Below, piece after piece: positions 39,561 through 51,573 of a DNA stretch of 64,000 nucleotides. The stretch's first letter is position 1. Each line of letters starts with the position of its first letter. The DNA is taken from assembly GCF_907164915.1 (NCBI RefSeq), contig NC_061862.1, forward strand, positions 30,211,151 to 30,275,150, written 5' to 3'. The position numbers and the translations under genes were made by a program. This DNA comes from Impatiens glandulifera (lineage: Eukaryota; Streptophyta; Magnoliopsida; Ericales; Balsaminaceae). The notes under the pieces are model-generated. The model ran no database searches. It saw nothing but the letters and a program-made list of their open reading frames with translations, and had not been told where the DNA came from.

Positions 39561-39689
39561 AGTCAGGAAGTTTATCAAATGTGATCATCAAATCTATGAT
39601 ATCGTATTAATAGTCAATGAGTGCATTAATTCCACTAATTTAAGAGTGAAAAATATGTTTTTGTCAAGTTAGACATCAAAAAATTTATA

Positions 39690-40195
39690 ATCGTGTCAAT
39701 TGAGAGTTTTTATTTGATGTAATGGACAAAATGGGAATGAGTGCAAAATGGATTGGTTTGATTAGATTTTATCTCTCGACGACTAAGTTTCCTGTCATTG
39801 TTAATAGAAGTTCTTAGGGATTTTTCGAGAGCTCTAGAGTGATAAGACAGGGTGATCCACTCTCTTCTTTTTTGTTCGTCATTGTTATGGAAGCTCTCAA
39901 AAATTATGGCTTTCACATAAAAGTCGGGACTCATCCGTGAAGTGAGTTGTGGGTCAAGAAGGTATCATTTCGTCATATCACATTTGATTTTCACTTATGA
40001 CACGCTTGACATGGTTTAGACTATTTATAGGAATTTTAAAAACTTTCGAGATATTTTGTGATTATCTGGTATATTTTTTGGTCTTCGAGTTAATCTTAAT
40101 AAGTAAGATTTTTTTTTTCAAAATAAAAGAATGATAAGGTTGACAAAATGTGTTTGAGTTCAGAATTGGTGATCTTCCGTCAACCTATCTTGGTA
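39690..40195 (+). pseudogene. LINE (L1-type) reverse-transcriptase relic
   Basis: Plus-strand translation across frames gives [53 protein letters not shown], and later RIGDLPSTYLGIRV. These are the RT blocks of plant L1 LINEs in the right order, with RQGDPLSPFLF-type block 4 and the downstream LPSTYLGL-type block. The FADD catalytic block is decayed (CATATCACATTTGATTTTCA at about 39977-39996). Stops and frameshifts abound, so it is a dead fragment of about 500 bases. Confidence 0.8.
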
Positions 40196-40206
40196 TACGT
40201 GTTAAA

Positions 40207-41745
40207 AAATGTGGAGAAATAAATACAATAATATATAGATTTTTAACCTATTAAAATTCTATTTTTTATATTATATCCGATGAATTATAAGTTTTTCTCA
40301 ATTGAGCTGTGCAAAATGAATAGATAAATATTCAATCAGGGTATAAGTTCTCATTTGTATTGTATTGTATTTGAAGTGTTCTTAATAAATAAATAAAAAA
40401 TACTGTAATATCCTAATAATACTATATTGTAGTCAACTAAAATATTTATTAACTTTATTAGATAGTCATAAATATTAAAAAAGTTTATATTTAAAGGAAA
40501 AATGAGTTTAGATAAACAGGAGCTTCTTACAATATATATAATATTAGACCAATTATTATTATAAATCATTATCTTTCATTCTATAATTTTAGATGAATTA
40601 GTCAATAGAATATAGGATACTATAATAAAGTATAAAATTATTAAAATAAAATAACATTAATAATGTACATGAAAGAAACTCAAAATAATATTAAAAGTTA
40701 TCATGTTAAATAAGAAGATGTTATAAATAATATAATAAAGTATAAAATTATTAAAATAAAATAACATTAATAATGTACATAAGAAACTCAAAATCATATT
40801 AAAAAGTTATCAGGTTAAATAAGAAGATGTTATAAACAATATAATAAAGTATAAAATTATTAAAATAAAATAACATTAATAATGTACATAAAAAAACTCA
40901 AAATCATATTAAAAAGTTATCAGGTTAAATAAGAAAATGTTTATAAATAATATAATAAAGTATAAAATTATTAAAATTAAATAATATTAATAATTTATAT
41001 AAAAGAAACTCAAAATCTTATTAAAAGTTTTGCAGTTAAATAAGAAAGAGTTAATGATTCTAAATCTGAATAATAAGTTTGGAATAAGGTGATAAAGTAG
41101 TCTATTTAACAAGTTTCATTTCTTGTTTTTCTTAAATATTTTGAACAATTAAATAATTTAGATTCCAAAATACCTTAAATTGTAGTGGGTTGTTATAAAT
41201 TTTATGATATAATCTTCTCTAATCTAATCTAATGTTAAAAAAAATATGGATATCTCCCTCAACGTCCACCCAAGGTCCTAGTTTGAGCATATCACTATGT
41301 CAGCGAACTTACAAGTTCTGTCCGCCTTTTAAATTGGTTGAGTATCAAAACTATCATTCTTAAAAACAAAACAAAAAAAAATCTTATGATATAATAAAAT
41401 TTGCAAAGAAAGTATACACTTGAAAAGGACATGACAAATATAAGTGTTGTGTACATTTGTTATTAATCTAGCTGGTTTTAGAAAAAGAAAAACTTTACTC
41501 ATGAAGTCTTTTTTGTATAGCAACAAAGGACATCTTAATAGACCCAAAAAACAATACCCCATGTCCATCATCATTTGTCTCTTCCATTACTTCACTCACA
41601 AACTTCAACCCTTTATCTTCCCATTCCTCCAATATCTCCCCATTCTCACTTACCCTAATTCCCAACCCAACACTTCTCCATGAAGAAACATATGAGTAAA
41701 TCCTCGTACTATCAACAGGAAGCATTGCTATAGTTTTCCCTATCC
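40207..41745. repeat. Segmental duplication, copy 2 (includes the live gene's 3' end)
   Basis: Counterpart of 34840-36185 in the same orientation. It abuts the LINE relic on its left and runs into the last exon of the strictosidine synthase-like gene on its right, so this copy is probably the source. It carries a tandem expansion (40621-41052) that is single-copy in the other segment. Confidence 0.8.
40621..41052. repeat. Four-copy tandem array, unit about 108 bp
   Basis: Units start near 40621, 40731, 40842 and 40950. Each opens TATAATAAAGTATAAAATTA and goes on to ATTAAAATAAAATAACATTA or close variants. AGAAACTCAAAAT and a GTTAAATAAGAA block follow. The middle two are most alike and the last is most diverged. 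The matching part of the duplicate segment (about 35380-35530) has one unit. Confidence 0.8.
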
Positions 41746-43200
41746 ATGGATGAGATAGAATCCATTTCAAAACCCATGTTCTCCTACCGTGAATACCCAC
41801 CCAAAATCCTCCACCCTTCTCTTTTGCTCTTCTTTTTATATTGTCTGGAAACCCACGAAACTCGGCGAACACGTCCACCGTGCCGGACTTCGGTGTCCGA
41901 AGCCAGAGTCTTAGGATCTTACCGGTGGTCGATTCTGAGACCAAGACGAAGTCGCCATGCTCACTTAAGGCGACCCCGTTTGGGAATGAGAGATTTGAGA
42001 GGAGGACTGAAACTTGTTTGGTTTTTGGGTCGTATTTCATTAGAGATCCGGTATTGTCGCCACTCACTATGGACGGGATGTAATTCCTAACCATTATCAA
42101 AAAACAATTAAAATAAGGCTATCATTAGAATGTTTGGTATATTTAATAATATAAAATTTAGTTGAATAGTTATCTTTGTGTTGCATTTAATTAACATGAT
42201 GAATCGATATAACTTGTTTAGATTTGTTGTTTTGGTATACGAGAAATAATAAACTCAAACGAAAGCAGGTACACGAATCCGACGTGGTCTGTAAGGTTGT
42301 CCGCACGTCCTGAAAACGCTCATTTTGAATCCTGAAAATATTCATTTCAGGTCCCGAAACGGTCATTTTGGGAAGAATATTTTTTTCCCCGAAATGACCG
42401 TTTTGGGATATTATAAAACTGTTTCATGACATGAAATAAGCGTTTCTAGACATTTTGAAAAATTTCTCTCTCCTACCCATCTATCATGCTACGTTGATTC
42501 GTGGACTTAGATTTTCGTTGAGTTTATCATTTATTTATATATATATAATTTTTTTTTAGCCAATACGCTAAATAAAATCCAGTTACCTCCTCGGATAACG
42601 TGAACTGCTCTGGCTAAAATAAACAACCTGTGTGTTCTGATCAATGTCAACGCCGTTAGCGAAACGGAAACCGTTACTACCTTGGGCTTTTCCGTAAACT
42701 ATTTTGGAGGCCAATCCACCATTAGGGCCCACAACAACCAGGCCCATATAAGCATCAGCAATAAAAAGATCTCCCGTTCTTTCATTAAAACATAGGCCCA
42801 ATGGCCGTCCACATACATTTTCTTTATCCACATGATCATGAGAGCCTTCACATCCCTCTCTATATAAAATAATTATTATTTAAAAAATAAATAAATAAAT
42901 AAAATCATGTAAACGATCATCAATTCATCATCACCTCTGAGTAGACGTGACGGCGAAATCAATCCAACGCTGTTGATTTGGTATCCATTTGATGATCCGT
43001 CCGTCCGATACGCCGGCGTAAGGTCCGCCGCCGGCGGGATCAAATGCTAGACTTTCCGGGCCGGACGCACCTTCGATCGGAAGGATTTCTTTGCCGGCGG
43101 CGAGATTCTCATAGCTATATGAATTAATGTTGAAAAGCGAAAGAAGGGCGGAGAGAATAAGAACAATCGTGGACGCCATTATACAAACCTTGAAGTTCAT
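41495..43200 (-). CDS. Strictosidine synthase-like (SSL) protein, 376 aa, three exons
   Basis: Exons: 43200-42935, 42859-42587, 42086-41495, all with GT-AG borders and phases that join. The protein starts with a hydrophobic stretch (about residues 8-23, MASTIVLILSALLSLF) that can serve as signal peptide. Then come EGASGPESLAFDP, CGRPLGLCF, GDLFIADAYMGLVVVGPNGG, FANGVDIDQ, SSSRYPRR, LMKYDPKTKQVSVLL, FPNGVALSEHGDFVLVSEST, GFPDNIKR, HPWIGKT and a GSIKM end. These are landmarks of the six-bladed beta-propeller SSL family (Arabidopsis SSL10/12 type). Length is usual. An NLS glycosylation sequon precedes FPNG. Despite the name, most plant SSL proteins are not shown to make strictosidine, so no reaction is claimed. 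Another in-frame Met at residue 8 could be the true start. Confidence 0.88.
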
Positions 43201-43253
43201 ATTGCATTGAATCTTGATTAATAAGGTAGAGAGAGAATATAAATCAAACCTAT

Positions 43254-43261
43254 TTTTTATA
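43254..43261 (-). promoter_or_regulatory. Candidate TATA box of the SSL gene
   Basis: TATAAAAA on the minus strand about 54-61 bases upstream of the start codon, followed by a CT-rich stretch (TTCTCTCTCTACC) of the kind seen at plant transcription starts. A second TA-rich run a little further upstream (CATATATATCC) is an alternative. Confidence 0.4.
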
Positions 43262-43977
43262 TGATTCTGGATATATATGGGGACTTGGAAAGCAAAATAT
43301 ATATAATATACATAGATAAAAACAAAATAAATATGTCTTGAAACATACGTAATATATTATTTTCTATATGCTTTAACTTCAAAGGTAATAATTTATTTAT
43401 ATGGATTTTTTTTAAATTTATTAAATACAGTTATTTAGAGACGTGTCAGATTAACGCTGCAGTTATGTTAATTTTTTTAATAAAAATAATAATAATAATA
43501 ATAATAATAATTAATGAAATATAACTTATTTATATAAAACAACTACATGATGATATTTTCAAATAACAATGATATTTAATCCAAAATGATACCTTAGAAA
43601 TCATTTTTAGGTTGGGAATTAAAACTGTAAACTTTAGTTTATTATGAAAAATTCTTTTCATTTTAGCTAATTTAGTGAGTTAATAAAGATTTTAATATTT
43701 TTTAACCCTATCAATATTAAAATATAACATTTAGAAGAAAAACTTTTGAGAATTTAATAATCATATAGTTTGATAATTAAGAAGAAGAATAATTAACATG
43801 CAATTACTTATAATACTATAAATGATTTTCTGTTTTCATAACCTTTACCAAACAGGACAGTATACAAGTTAAGTTTTTTTCCCAAATGAGATGTCATCAA
43901 AATAATAACATTAAAGTCAAATAAAATATATAAATAAATAACCGAAACGAAACGACGAACTATCATCGCTCACCAAA

Positions 43978-44477
43978 NNNNNNNNNNNNNNNNNNNNNNN
44001 NNNNNNNNNNNNNNNNNNNNNNNNNNNNNNNNNNNNNNNNNNNNNNNNNNNNNNNNNNNNNNNNNNNNNNNNNNNNNNNNNNNNNNNNNNNNNNNNNNNN
44101 NNNNNNNNNNNNNNNNNNNNNNNNNNNNNNNNNNNNNNNNNNNNNNNNNNNNNNNNNNNNNNNNNNNNNNNNNNNNNNNNNNNNNNNNNNNNNNNNNNNN
44201 NNNNNNNNNNNNNNNNNNNNNNNNNNNNNNNNNNNNNNNNNNNNNNNNNNNNNNNNNNNNNNNNNNNNNNNNNNNNNNNNNNNNNNNNNNNNNNNNNNNN
44301 NNNNNNNNNNNNNNNNNNNNNNNNNNNNNNNNNNNNNNNNNNNNNNNNNNNNNNNNNNNNNNNNNNNNNNNNNNNNNNNNNNNNNNNNNNNNNNNNNNNN
44401 NNNNNNNNNNNNNNNNNNNNNNNNNNNNNNNNNNNNNNNNNNNNNNNNNNNNNNNNNNNNNNNNNNNNNNNNNNNNN
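43978..44477. other. Assembly gap, exactly 500 Ns
   Basis: An uninterrupted run of N. The round length suggests a placeholder of unknown true size, so distances across it are not reliable. An open frame that appears to run through it on the minus strand is an artefact. Confidence 0.99.
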
Positions 44478-46701
44478 CCATTATTAATAATATTATCTTA
44501 ATTATTATTTTAAGATGAACTAACAGGTTGAAAAAAAATGATAACAATTTCCGTGATGGTTTTTGTGTCATGCTTATATCCATAAAGATATTATTACGAC
44601 GTTATTGATATAGAATATCCGTAAAATCGGGCATCACTCCTATTGAAGATCTTTGTACATCTTTTGTATTTTTTTTCATTGAATTGTCTTTCATGATTTT
44701 AATTTTTCTAGGTTTTAATTAGTTTATGTTTAAATGTCTTTCATTTAATATTATTTCATTGATCATTTTTTTTTTAAATAGGTCAACCCAAGATTAACCC
44801 GACCCGTGGAGTACTCAATGCCAACCATTAACCATTAACCATTATTATATAATATTATATAGTATTAATTGTTATAAATAAAATAAGTAAGAGGCGCCCT
44901 TAGGAGAGGTCAAAGAGACAACACCACATGCCCCCAATAAATTGTCTTTAAGGACACAAGATTTCCTAATCCAATATCAAAAGACTGGGACCCTTCTTAA
45001 TTGTTTCCTTTTGTCTTCCTCAAATTATCATTAAGCACCAACTTTTAACATATTATTTATTGACAACTATATATTTATAACTAATTATTCAAATTCTTGA
45101 GACAGTCTCCTATTTTTGAGGTACAATGAATGAATGCAAATGAATTTAATTTTTAAAAATTAAATAAAATACTCTAGCTTACTCTATCTTGGAATTCTCA
45201 TATATAATCATGCACAATCGCTGGCTTCAAACATGCTTGAGGCATTTAAACATCGTATAATCGTGATTATAACATGTTTCAATGTTATGATCGAAACAAG
45301 AACATGTAGGTTTGTGATTTGGTTCGCATAATAGTCTAAATGGGAAAGGAGACCTGATCCATAATAACTGGCAAGAATCATGATTTAAAAGGCTTCCATC
45401 CAAAGGAAGAATCTCATTGCTTTCAACCACCAAATCTTTTTGGCATTATAGGAATTGGGACCATTCAATTCATCCCCCACTTTTCATGCTCATATAAACC
45501 AAATTTAACTGTTATCAAAATGACGAAATGACAAATGAAGTTTGAATGAAGGTGCAAGTAACTTCCAAAATTTACAAATACTGTTTGTTCTCCACACATA
45601 ATAATGTCCACTTATAGTTTACACGAAGAATTAAAACTATTAATGTTATCTAGGAGACTTTTTAAAAATATATTTTGAACGAGCCTAATTTTTTTTTAAT
45701 AGCGATGTGTAAATCGTAAGTGAGATGATTGAGGAGATTGTTCTATCCGTAGAGTGATGGAGGTGGTCACTATTTATAAAATATTTCTTTTAGTTATTAT
45801 CAACGTTTTTAGAAGACTCATTTTTCTTCTATTCTTTTTCTTTAGAAGATTTATAAGAAAAAAATCATTAAAATCCACTATCAACCGTCTTCAAATTAAA
45901 GCAAAACTCAAAATTAAAGCAAGGTGTTTGTAATACAACACATAAAGAAACTAAAACAAATTAAGTATGTTAACATAAAAAAAATATATATTATGCGATA
46001 ATACACTTTATTCTAAATGAGAATCGCTAGAAATTCAATTACAATCGAATTCACAAATAATTATAGATCGAGTTGAACGCCAATAAAGTCACTTGATCAA
46101 CATTCTCAAATGATAGTCTCGAAAATCATACTATAATGATCTATTAATATTATTATTCGAACTATTATATCTGTATGAGAAATCACCAATAAAATATATA
46201 TCTTATATGCAATCACACATGGAGTATGGAGAAGATAAAAATGTTGAATTAGATCGTGGGATAATTAATTAGACTAAGGGGGTGTTTTAAAAAAAACTAT
46301 TAAAACCCAATAGGTCGTGTATGCAACTGTGACCAATTATTAGAGTAATTAAGAATAGTTTTAAAACCTAAACTAAGAAAATAAAAATAAATTTTGACTA
46401 TATTAACAAAAATAAAAACAAAGAAATTAAGACATATATAACAGCTAACAAATCTTCATGAAATATGATTCTTGAATCATTTGGACAGGTCAACTAACCT
46501 AAACCCGGTTAATTAGGTCAACTATTTTTGAATGATCAATCGTATTCGTACCTTCATTTTCTTTTCTCATTTTTGTGGACATTTTTTTAAAATAATATCT
46601 TTTGACCTAAATTATTTTAAAGTTCAAAAGTCAATTATTTTTTATGATGATATAATATGAAATTCAACCTCTTTAAAAAAAGACAATCAACATTGATAAA
46701 A

Positions 46702-47408
46702 GGGCAAATTACCTGGGCGGCCCTCGAACTATCTCAATCGCTCACTTTTGGCCCTCAAACTAATTTTTGAAACAAATCGCCCCTTCAACTTTTATAAAGG
46801 TCACTAGTGGCCCTTCCGTCAAATTTTTAGTTAAATCTAACGGTTTAAGTTTAAAATATTATTTTTTTATATATTATCTTTAATCTTATATTTTATATTT
46901 ATATATATAATTATTAAATCGCTTATATATAATATTATATATATATATATATATATATTATTAAATCTTTTATATAATTATTAAATCGCTACTCAAATAC
47001 TTTTAACACTTAAATTATTTTTTAAAATATATATTATATAAATATTATATATAAATTAGTTAAAGATAATATATATAAATTATATATATATAGATAAAAA
47101 TAAATAATATATATTATTTATTTATTATATAAAAAAATTAATAATTATATAAAATTTAATAATAATATATATATAATATTATATATAAGCGATTTAATAA
47201 TTATATATATAAATATAAAATATAAGATTAAAGATAATATATAAAAAATAATATTTTAAACTTAAACCGTTAGGTTTAATCAAAATGTTGACGGAAGGGC
47301 CACTGGTGACTTTTATAAAAGTTGAAGGGGCGATTTGTTTCAAAAATTAATTTGAGGGCCAAAAGTGAGCGATTGAAATAGTTTAAGGGCCGCCCAGGTA
47401 ATTTTCCC
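46702..47408. mobile_element. Foldback/MULE-like MITE with long TIRs and 9-bp target duplication
   Basis: The ends are GGGCAAATTACCTGGGCGG and its near-perfect complement CCGCCCAGGTAATTTTCCC. The inverted arms extend about 245 bases (roughly 46702-46945 and 47165-47408), including complementary CGCCCCTTCAACTTTTATAA and AAATCGCTTATATATAATAT. The element is flanked by a perfect 9-bp direct repeat TTGATAAAA (46693-46701 and 47409-47417). A 9-bp duplication with long TIRs fits Mutator-like elements. There is no transposase, so it is non-autonomous. Arms this long and this similar could fold as a hairpin RNA if transcribed. Confidence 0.85.
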
Positions 47409-50400
47409 TTGATAAAATGAAGGATAGCAAGTAGTTTCATCTCTAAATTATCAAATTCTCATAGTATTTCTTTAAATACATATTGCTTCATGTGAAAAGT
47501 TGAAAATCAATTCATGATTAACTTTAAAAATTAACATTGTTAAGTTTTAAAACTTGATTGCTATTTCTTGGATTTTTGTTTTAAATCGACATAAATAACA
47601 AAATAAAATGAATAAAAAAGGTAAATCAAGAGTCAAGACACTTAAAAGAGAATACAAAATTAATATCCTATGAAATTATAGCTGATTTCAAACTAACTAT
47701 CTTTCTTATCAGTTTTAGTTACAACTTCTAATTTCTAAAACTATATATACTAATTTAATTTGTCACCATTTAAAAAAAATTATCATTAATTCAAATAAAA
47801 AATTACATATAAAAAATTAATTTATAAATAATACAAAATAACATCTATAAAACTAAAATAACTAAATAAAAATCTAAATATTAAATAATTTAAAAATTTT
47901 ACAAAAATTAAAATTATCGAAAAAATCCAACAATAATGTAATTTCTTTTGAAAACAATGTGTATAAAATTGGGACATTGAGTAAAAATTTTGAGATCCTA
48001 CAGTTTAAAAATATTATATAAATAAAATAAAATATACTAGAAAAATAATGAATTAATATTAATATCAAGTAAATAATTTTTTAAGCACTTTGACCAATTA
48101 ATTATATTACATTGTTCATAGTAATTTTATTTTAAACTTGTGTTAATTAATGTCAAAACTTAATTTATATTAATTTATTGTGTTGCTTTAAGTGTATAAC
48201 TTTCACTAAATGCATTATAAAAAAGACGTCTCAACTTCTCAATTATTTAAATAATCTTAATGAACAAACAATTATTTTGTGTCTAAAAAAAAAGACTATA
48301 TATATATATATTCTTTGAATTTTTAAGATCATAATAATTAATAATGAAAACTTTAATTCATTATTATTATTTTCAAAGTAATAATTATATTGATCATATT
48401 TGAAAACACATCAATTCTTACCTTAGTTAGTTTGGGTTTGAAAAAAAAAATTATTAAGATATTATTTAAATAATAATTTCTAAAATATATTTTAAGTATG
48501 TGTATATTAATAAATTTAATAATATTTATTTAGTCAATCTCAATTTTATTCAAATATTTAGGTATTTTCAAACATGTCCATTATTTATTGCACTTGTAAT
48601 TACATATAATTAAGTTTAAAATAAAATAAAAATAAAATAGGCAACTACACAAATTTAAGAAAACTGGTAGAATTTTTTCTCTATCCTTATTTATGCATTC
48701 ATACCAAGATGTCCTTACGGTGCACTAACATAGTTAGGTTTTTTTTTTTAAAATATGCTTATTTTTCTTGGTATTGTTTAAGAGTTTTTTTAAAATATAT
48801 ATTATTATATCGTTGGTTTATTTTTAATGTTACGTGTAACGAGAAGATTGAATTGACAATTCACATACTTTTCCAATATCGATGGTGACTAGTATATAAA
48901 GTTTTTGTAGAACATTATTATGATTAATTGAGTGATACCTGAGTCTTTAGGTAGTTACTGAGAAGTTTGGATTCATACAACTGACATGATAGGCCTACAT
49001 AATTAAGTTACCATCTAAATTATTTTTTTGGTAAACTATCTGATTGGAGAAAATTCGTCGAATTTTCAATTATCGTAATCGCCGGATGCGTATCATTTAT
49101 AATGTTATAACGTTTTCCGGAATATTCATTCTGGAAAGTCGGTAAAGTCCGTCGAAGAGTTAATTGTTCTTCTAGAGAACTTATAAGCTCAATAACCTAT
49201 TGAGTAACGTTATTTTATTTTATTTTTTATTTTTATATCATTTTTCGTCGTTTTATTTAAACCATCTTAGAAAAGATAATTTTAATTAGATGGAACCCGT
49301 TAATTCCCCTCGCCCTATGGACAACTTGGGTCTATCCAAAATTGTTTGAGAATTAATGAAATGTTTTCACTTTTAAAATTTCAGTATATATATAACTATA
49401 ATGAATTAATATTAATGAATTATTGATCAACGATGGTAAGAGTAAGATTGGTGCATGTTTCTATTATTTTGACTAAAATTAAATAAATTTATTAAAAAAA
49501 TGATGAGAATCATTTCATGTGGTATGGGAAATCGAAGTTGTTGAGATCGATATTAGCGTAAGAATTAATGAAAAAGATAAGGTTGTTAATAAGGTAGGTA
49601 GCTTGACTAATTTAATAGGTTTAATTACTTGTTTAATATATATATGGACCCCCACCGTGACCTAATTAATTAATCTTACCTTCTTGATATGGATTTCTAT
49701 TTTTGGCTAATTCAACCATTTTTTTTTTAATTATAATAACATCGAATTCCTTTGTCACTTTTGTTAAGGACGAAATTCGCATCAATATATTGCTTTAATT
49801 GATCATATCTAAATCTTATCTTAATTAGGGGACAACCTTATCTTAAAGATCTTGTTTTTTTGCTATGTGAATTAGTAAGATCTCTCTTATAATAAGTTAT
49901 ATTAATCTCCTAAAAATCAATCTCTATTTGTCTTTTTTTGTATTAGATTAAAGCAAAATCATAAATACCAAAAAAACTAAACAAATAAGATATATAAATA
50001 ATAAAAAATTACACCAAACATTTTAATTACGTGAGTGAGTTAGTGTTCAATTAATAATGTAAACACCTCTCCACTCAAATTGGCACATGTTGTAGTCATC
50101 ATTGTTTATTGTAACACTTACTAACAATAACAAATTATAAGTGAAAGAATAAGAAAAAATTGAATGAACGCAAAAATTTGAAAGAAACTTGTAAGGGATT
50201 GAATATTTATATGGTAGCAAAATCAATATAGGTATAAAATAACTCTTTTAAGTGATAATTCAATATAATTTGTACTTTTATCTTTACAATTATAACAAAA
50301 CAACATCATAATTGATAATTTACACAATTTGCTAATAACTTTAATTTCATATCTCTTATTTGTTTTTCACTGACTTTTTTTTTGCTCGAATCTGTGTTGT

Positions 50401-51355
50401 CATGAATCACCTTTCTTGTTCTTTTTATATTAAAAAAAATGAAAACAAAAAGTCAACCTAAGTTGTAAATAAACAAATAAAAAGTTATTAAGTTGAAGGA
50501 AATTTGTTGGTCTACATATAATAATTACAGTTGAAGATTTGTTTAATTTAAATTTACTTTACTTTTTATCTTATTCTTCCTTTCATATTTGCTTCACTTT
50601 ATAATTTGTTAACCATATTGGAAGATCTTTCCACTTTGCAAAATTTCATTTATTAATAGAGATTTGAATCAACCCCCACTTCTAAATGTCTTTCTACTTT
50701 ATTACATCGAATCCAATGAATGCCCAAAGAAGAAGAAGACATTGTTAATTAGGTCCATCTAATTGTTTGTTTGTGTCAACAGGGTGTCATTTTTATGCTA
50801 CCATTCACATGTTTCATTTTACATAGAATCATTTACTTTTGGTCTTTTGCCACAAGTTTTATTATCAAGGATCACAATCAATTGTACGCTTTTATGTTTT
50901 ATATGATATAATTTATATATATATATATATATAGTATTGTGCGATATCTCGAGAATTGATTTTTAACCAATTTACATATGATTTTATATCAATGATTACA
51001 TCGAGTCATTTGTTTGTAGAATTTGAAAGAGGGAATATGTAAGAGAATAACGTGATACAATCTAATTAGCTGAAAAAATAATATTTTTTTTTCCAATATC
51101 TCTTTATATTTTTCATTTTTTCAGCGAATAATACGATAACACATGTTATTCCTTATCCCGTCTCTTTAATTAATTTCTCCTATTACTCCTCGTTTTATTA
51201 TAAAAAAGTAAGGGTCAAAATCAATGTTCTCATTCCAAGTTATATAAGAGGTTTTCGTGATTTAACCCTTAAAAACAAATTTCACATAGATCTTTTAGAT
51301 TTCAATGATGACATAATTAATTATTTTTTATTTTAAAATATTTCTAATAATACTA

Positions 51356-51573
51356 TAATATCAATCCGCTTCAGACAATTAAAGGTATATATATGCCTTT
51401 AATTTATAATATGACTAGCTAGTAAATATTGATATTAAAGATAATCTAATAATTAAAACTAGTAAAGATTATAATATCAATCCGCTTCAGACAATAGAAA
51501 TTAGAAGGCATGTCTTTAATTTATTATCTGACTCATAAATATTAATATTAAAGATAATCTAATAATTAAAACT
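51356..51573. repeat. Tandem duplication, unit about 110-115 bp
   Basis: TATAATATCAATCCGCTTCA starts each copy (about 51356 and 51471), and ATTAAAGATAATCTAATAAT followed by TAAAACT ends each. The centres differ by indels and a local TA expansion, so the duplication is not recent. Confidence 0.75.

Larger units (their letters stand above)
33246..41494. other. Intergenic, about 8 kb, duplication and repeat debris
   Basis: Upstream of VPS8 the first roughly 170 bases (33246-33420) are less AT-rich and probably hold its 5' UTR and promoter. After that come a 1.4-kb duplicated segment with a dead strictosidine synthase-like gene end (34840-36185), a dispersed AT-rich repeat (36195-36700), CACGA-rich repeats (37135-37385 and 39155-39560), a possible MITE (37835-38815), a LINE relic (39690-40195) and the second duplicate segment (40207-41745). 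No intact gene was seen. Confidence 0.6.

Noticed and set aside
43963..44583. A 206-codon minus-strand frame
   Set aside because: It runs through the 500-N gap, so almost all residues are unknown. It is an artefact of unread sequence.
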